From Candidatus Dadabacteria bacterium (GTDB taxonomy: Bacteria > Desulfobacterota_D > UBA1144 > Nemesobacterales > CSP1-2): DNA of 22,830 bases. Shown piece by piece: positions 22,601 through 22,830 of this stretch. The translations under genes were made by a program, and so were the position numbers. Under the pieces are notes generated by a model. The model was not told the DNA's origin and searched no databases. It saw nothing but the letters and a program-made list of their open reading frames with translations. The stretch is from assembly GCA_022615255.1 (NCBI GenBank), contig JAKEHC010000099.1, positions 1 through 22,830 on the forward strand, read 5' to 3'. How positions within the stretch are numbered: the first letter of the stretch is position 1; the number at the start of each line of letters is the position of its first letter.

Positions 22601-22830
22601 TTGGATTATAGGCGGGGACGGTTGGGCATATGACATAGGCTTTGGCGGTATTGATCATGTGTTAGGCGGTGGACACAACGTCAAGATGTTGGTTCTCGAT
22701 ACGGAGGTCTACTCCAATACCGGGGGGCAGATGTCTAAGGGAACTCCTCGCGCTGCGGTGGCTAAGTTTGCAGCTTCCGGAAAGCCTACTCCCAAAAAGG
22801 ACCTTGGATTGATTGCTATGATTTACGGCA
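19686..22830 (+). CDS. nifJ: Pyruvate:ferredoxin (flavodoxin) oxidoreductase, 3' end cut by window edge
   Basis: Oxidatively decarboxylates pyruvate to acetyl-CoA and CO2, reducing ferredoxin, in anaerobic metabolism. About 1048 codons are visible of a family length near 1200. Domain order is that of the single-chain enzyme: N-terminal pyruvate-binding domain (YPITPASPMGEWAD), the transketolase C-terminal-like domain (VIVIMGSGAQ), a gamma-type domain, then a two-cluster ferredoxin domain with Cys697/700/703/707 and Cys753/756/759/763, and the thiamine diphosphate domain with CPGCGE (Cys827, Cys830), GGDGWAYDIGFGG and DTEVYSNTGGQMSKGTPR. The missing end would hold the last conserved cysteine of the proximal cluster. 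ATG 19686 is the first start after an in-frame stop at 19671 and has only a weak ribosome binding site. Arginine is coded by CGN far more often than in the stress-protein genes. A sigma-54 promoter and a TGTCAGA enhancer lie upstream. Confidence 0.96.
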   Translation, partial: MRDRNFAAIDGNEAVASIAYRLNEVIAIYPITPASPMGEWADSWSSEGKPNIWGTVPQVVEMQSEAGAAGTVHGALQSGSLATTFTSSQRLLLMIPNMYKIAGELTPTVFHVAARSVATHALSIFCDHSDVMATRTTGFALLSTSSVQEAMDLALIAQAASLESRIPFLHFFDGFRTSHEISKVELLSDDDLRAIINEKLILAHRARALSPDHPVLRGTAQNPDVFFQSRERGNLFYINCPNIVQRAMDKFAKVVGRAYSLFEYYGAPDAERVIVIMGSGAQVVHEVVDNLNVKGEKTGVVKVRLYRPFDAKHFIESLPSTTRVVAVLDRTKEQGSSGEPLYLDSVNAIYEGIDNGWGTLIDIPKIINGRYGLSSKEFTPAMVKAIFDHLAGERLKRHFTIGINDDLTHTSIDYDAEFSTESDEVFRALFYGLGSDGTVGANKDSIKIIGKNTSHHIQGYFVYDSRKAGAVTISHLRFGPRPIRSAYLIDKANFVGCHQTLFLERYDLLKYVLTGGTFLLNSPYAPEEVWNHLPRLVQEKIIQKKLKFYAINAYSVARESGMGGHINTVMQVCFFALSGILPTDQAINVIRGSIYETYGKQGEEIVQMNLRAIDNTLSNLYEVKVPDHADSRIEMPPPVPKEAPLFVREALGKMISGQGDEIPVSALPPDGTYPTGTARWEKRNLAHEIPVWEPEICIQCGKCAIVCPHAVIRIQVYDPKYLESAPETFKSCDTRDEVWKGLKYTIQVAPEDCTGCEICVDVCPAKSKSETRIKAINMRAQPPLREKERKNWDFFLTLPETNRIHLNPSSVRHQQVQQPLFEFSSACPGCGETPYIKLLSQLFGDRLIVANSTGCSSIYGGNLPTTPWTTNAEGRGPAWSNSLFENTAEFGLGFRLSIDKQREFASYLLKKVSPVIGENLAHEILNAEQKDEADIYEQRKRIESLKKWLQDVESDDAKRLLSVADMLVKKSVWIIGGDGWAYDIGFGGIDHVLGGGHNVKMLVLDTEVYSNTGGQMSKGTPRAAVAKFAASGKPTPKKDLGLIAMIYG

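Overview
The window is bacterial chromosome of low to moderate G+C with short intergenic gaps and clear AGGAGG-type ribosome binding sites. The gene set (TopA, a K+-independent H+-pumping pyrophosphatase, sigma-54 control, pyruvate:ferredoxin oxidoreductase, universal stress proteins) suggests an anaerobic or facultative, deep-branching Gram-negative-type bacterium. I cannot name the phylum from sequence alone. No rRNA, tRNA, CRISPR array or insertion sequence was seen.

Layout. 1-1901 (-) is topA, cut by the left edge. 2325-3130 (+) is an unrecognised membrane protein with a possible 21-codon leader ORF overlapping its TTG start. A hairpin at 3180-3209 separates it from the convergent hppA (3232-5352, -), which is followed by a soluble inorganic pyrophosphatase (5695-6309, -). 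6408-7178 holds a cysteine-rich ORF of uncertain status and the frameshifted, truncated remains of a SCO1/SenC copper chaperone gene. 7253-7864 (-) is a CBS-pair plus ACT-like (AcuB-like) protein. 8205-11415 (-) encodes a three-PAS soluble histidine kinase and, overlapping it, an NtrC-family sigma-54 activator. A GNAT acetyltransferase (11626-12240, -) lies divergent from a plus-strand block: a tandem universal stress protein, a zinc alcohol dehydrogenase, a single-domain universal stress protein, a glycogen-binding-domain esterase, two paralogous alpha/beta hydrolases, two small proteins, and nifJ (from 19686, cut by the right edge).

The most striking feature is regulatory. Five close matches to the sigma-54 promoter (GG-N10-GC, four of them TGGCAT-N5-TTGC and one TGGTAT-N5-TTGC) precede the CBS gene, the tandem USP, the alcohol dehydrogenase cluster, the two small ORFs and nifJ. 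Four of the five have, about 40-75 bases further upstream, the same composite element: three 7-base half-sites related to TGTCAGA, two in direct tandem and a third inverted after a 3-base gap. The only sigma-54 activator in the window sits in the middle of these targets, so the simplest model is a local two-component regulon: PAS kinase to NtrC-like regulator to TGTCAGA enhancers to stress proteins, alcohol and pyruvate metabolism, and hydrolases. The first PAS domain of the kinase carries the His and Arg that in FixL bind heme and contact O2, so oxygen is a candidate signal. The operator family and promoters are visible in the sequence; the regulator-operator link and the signal are inference.
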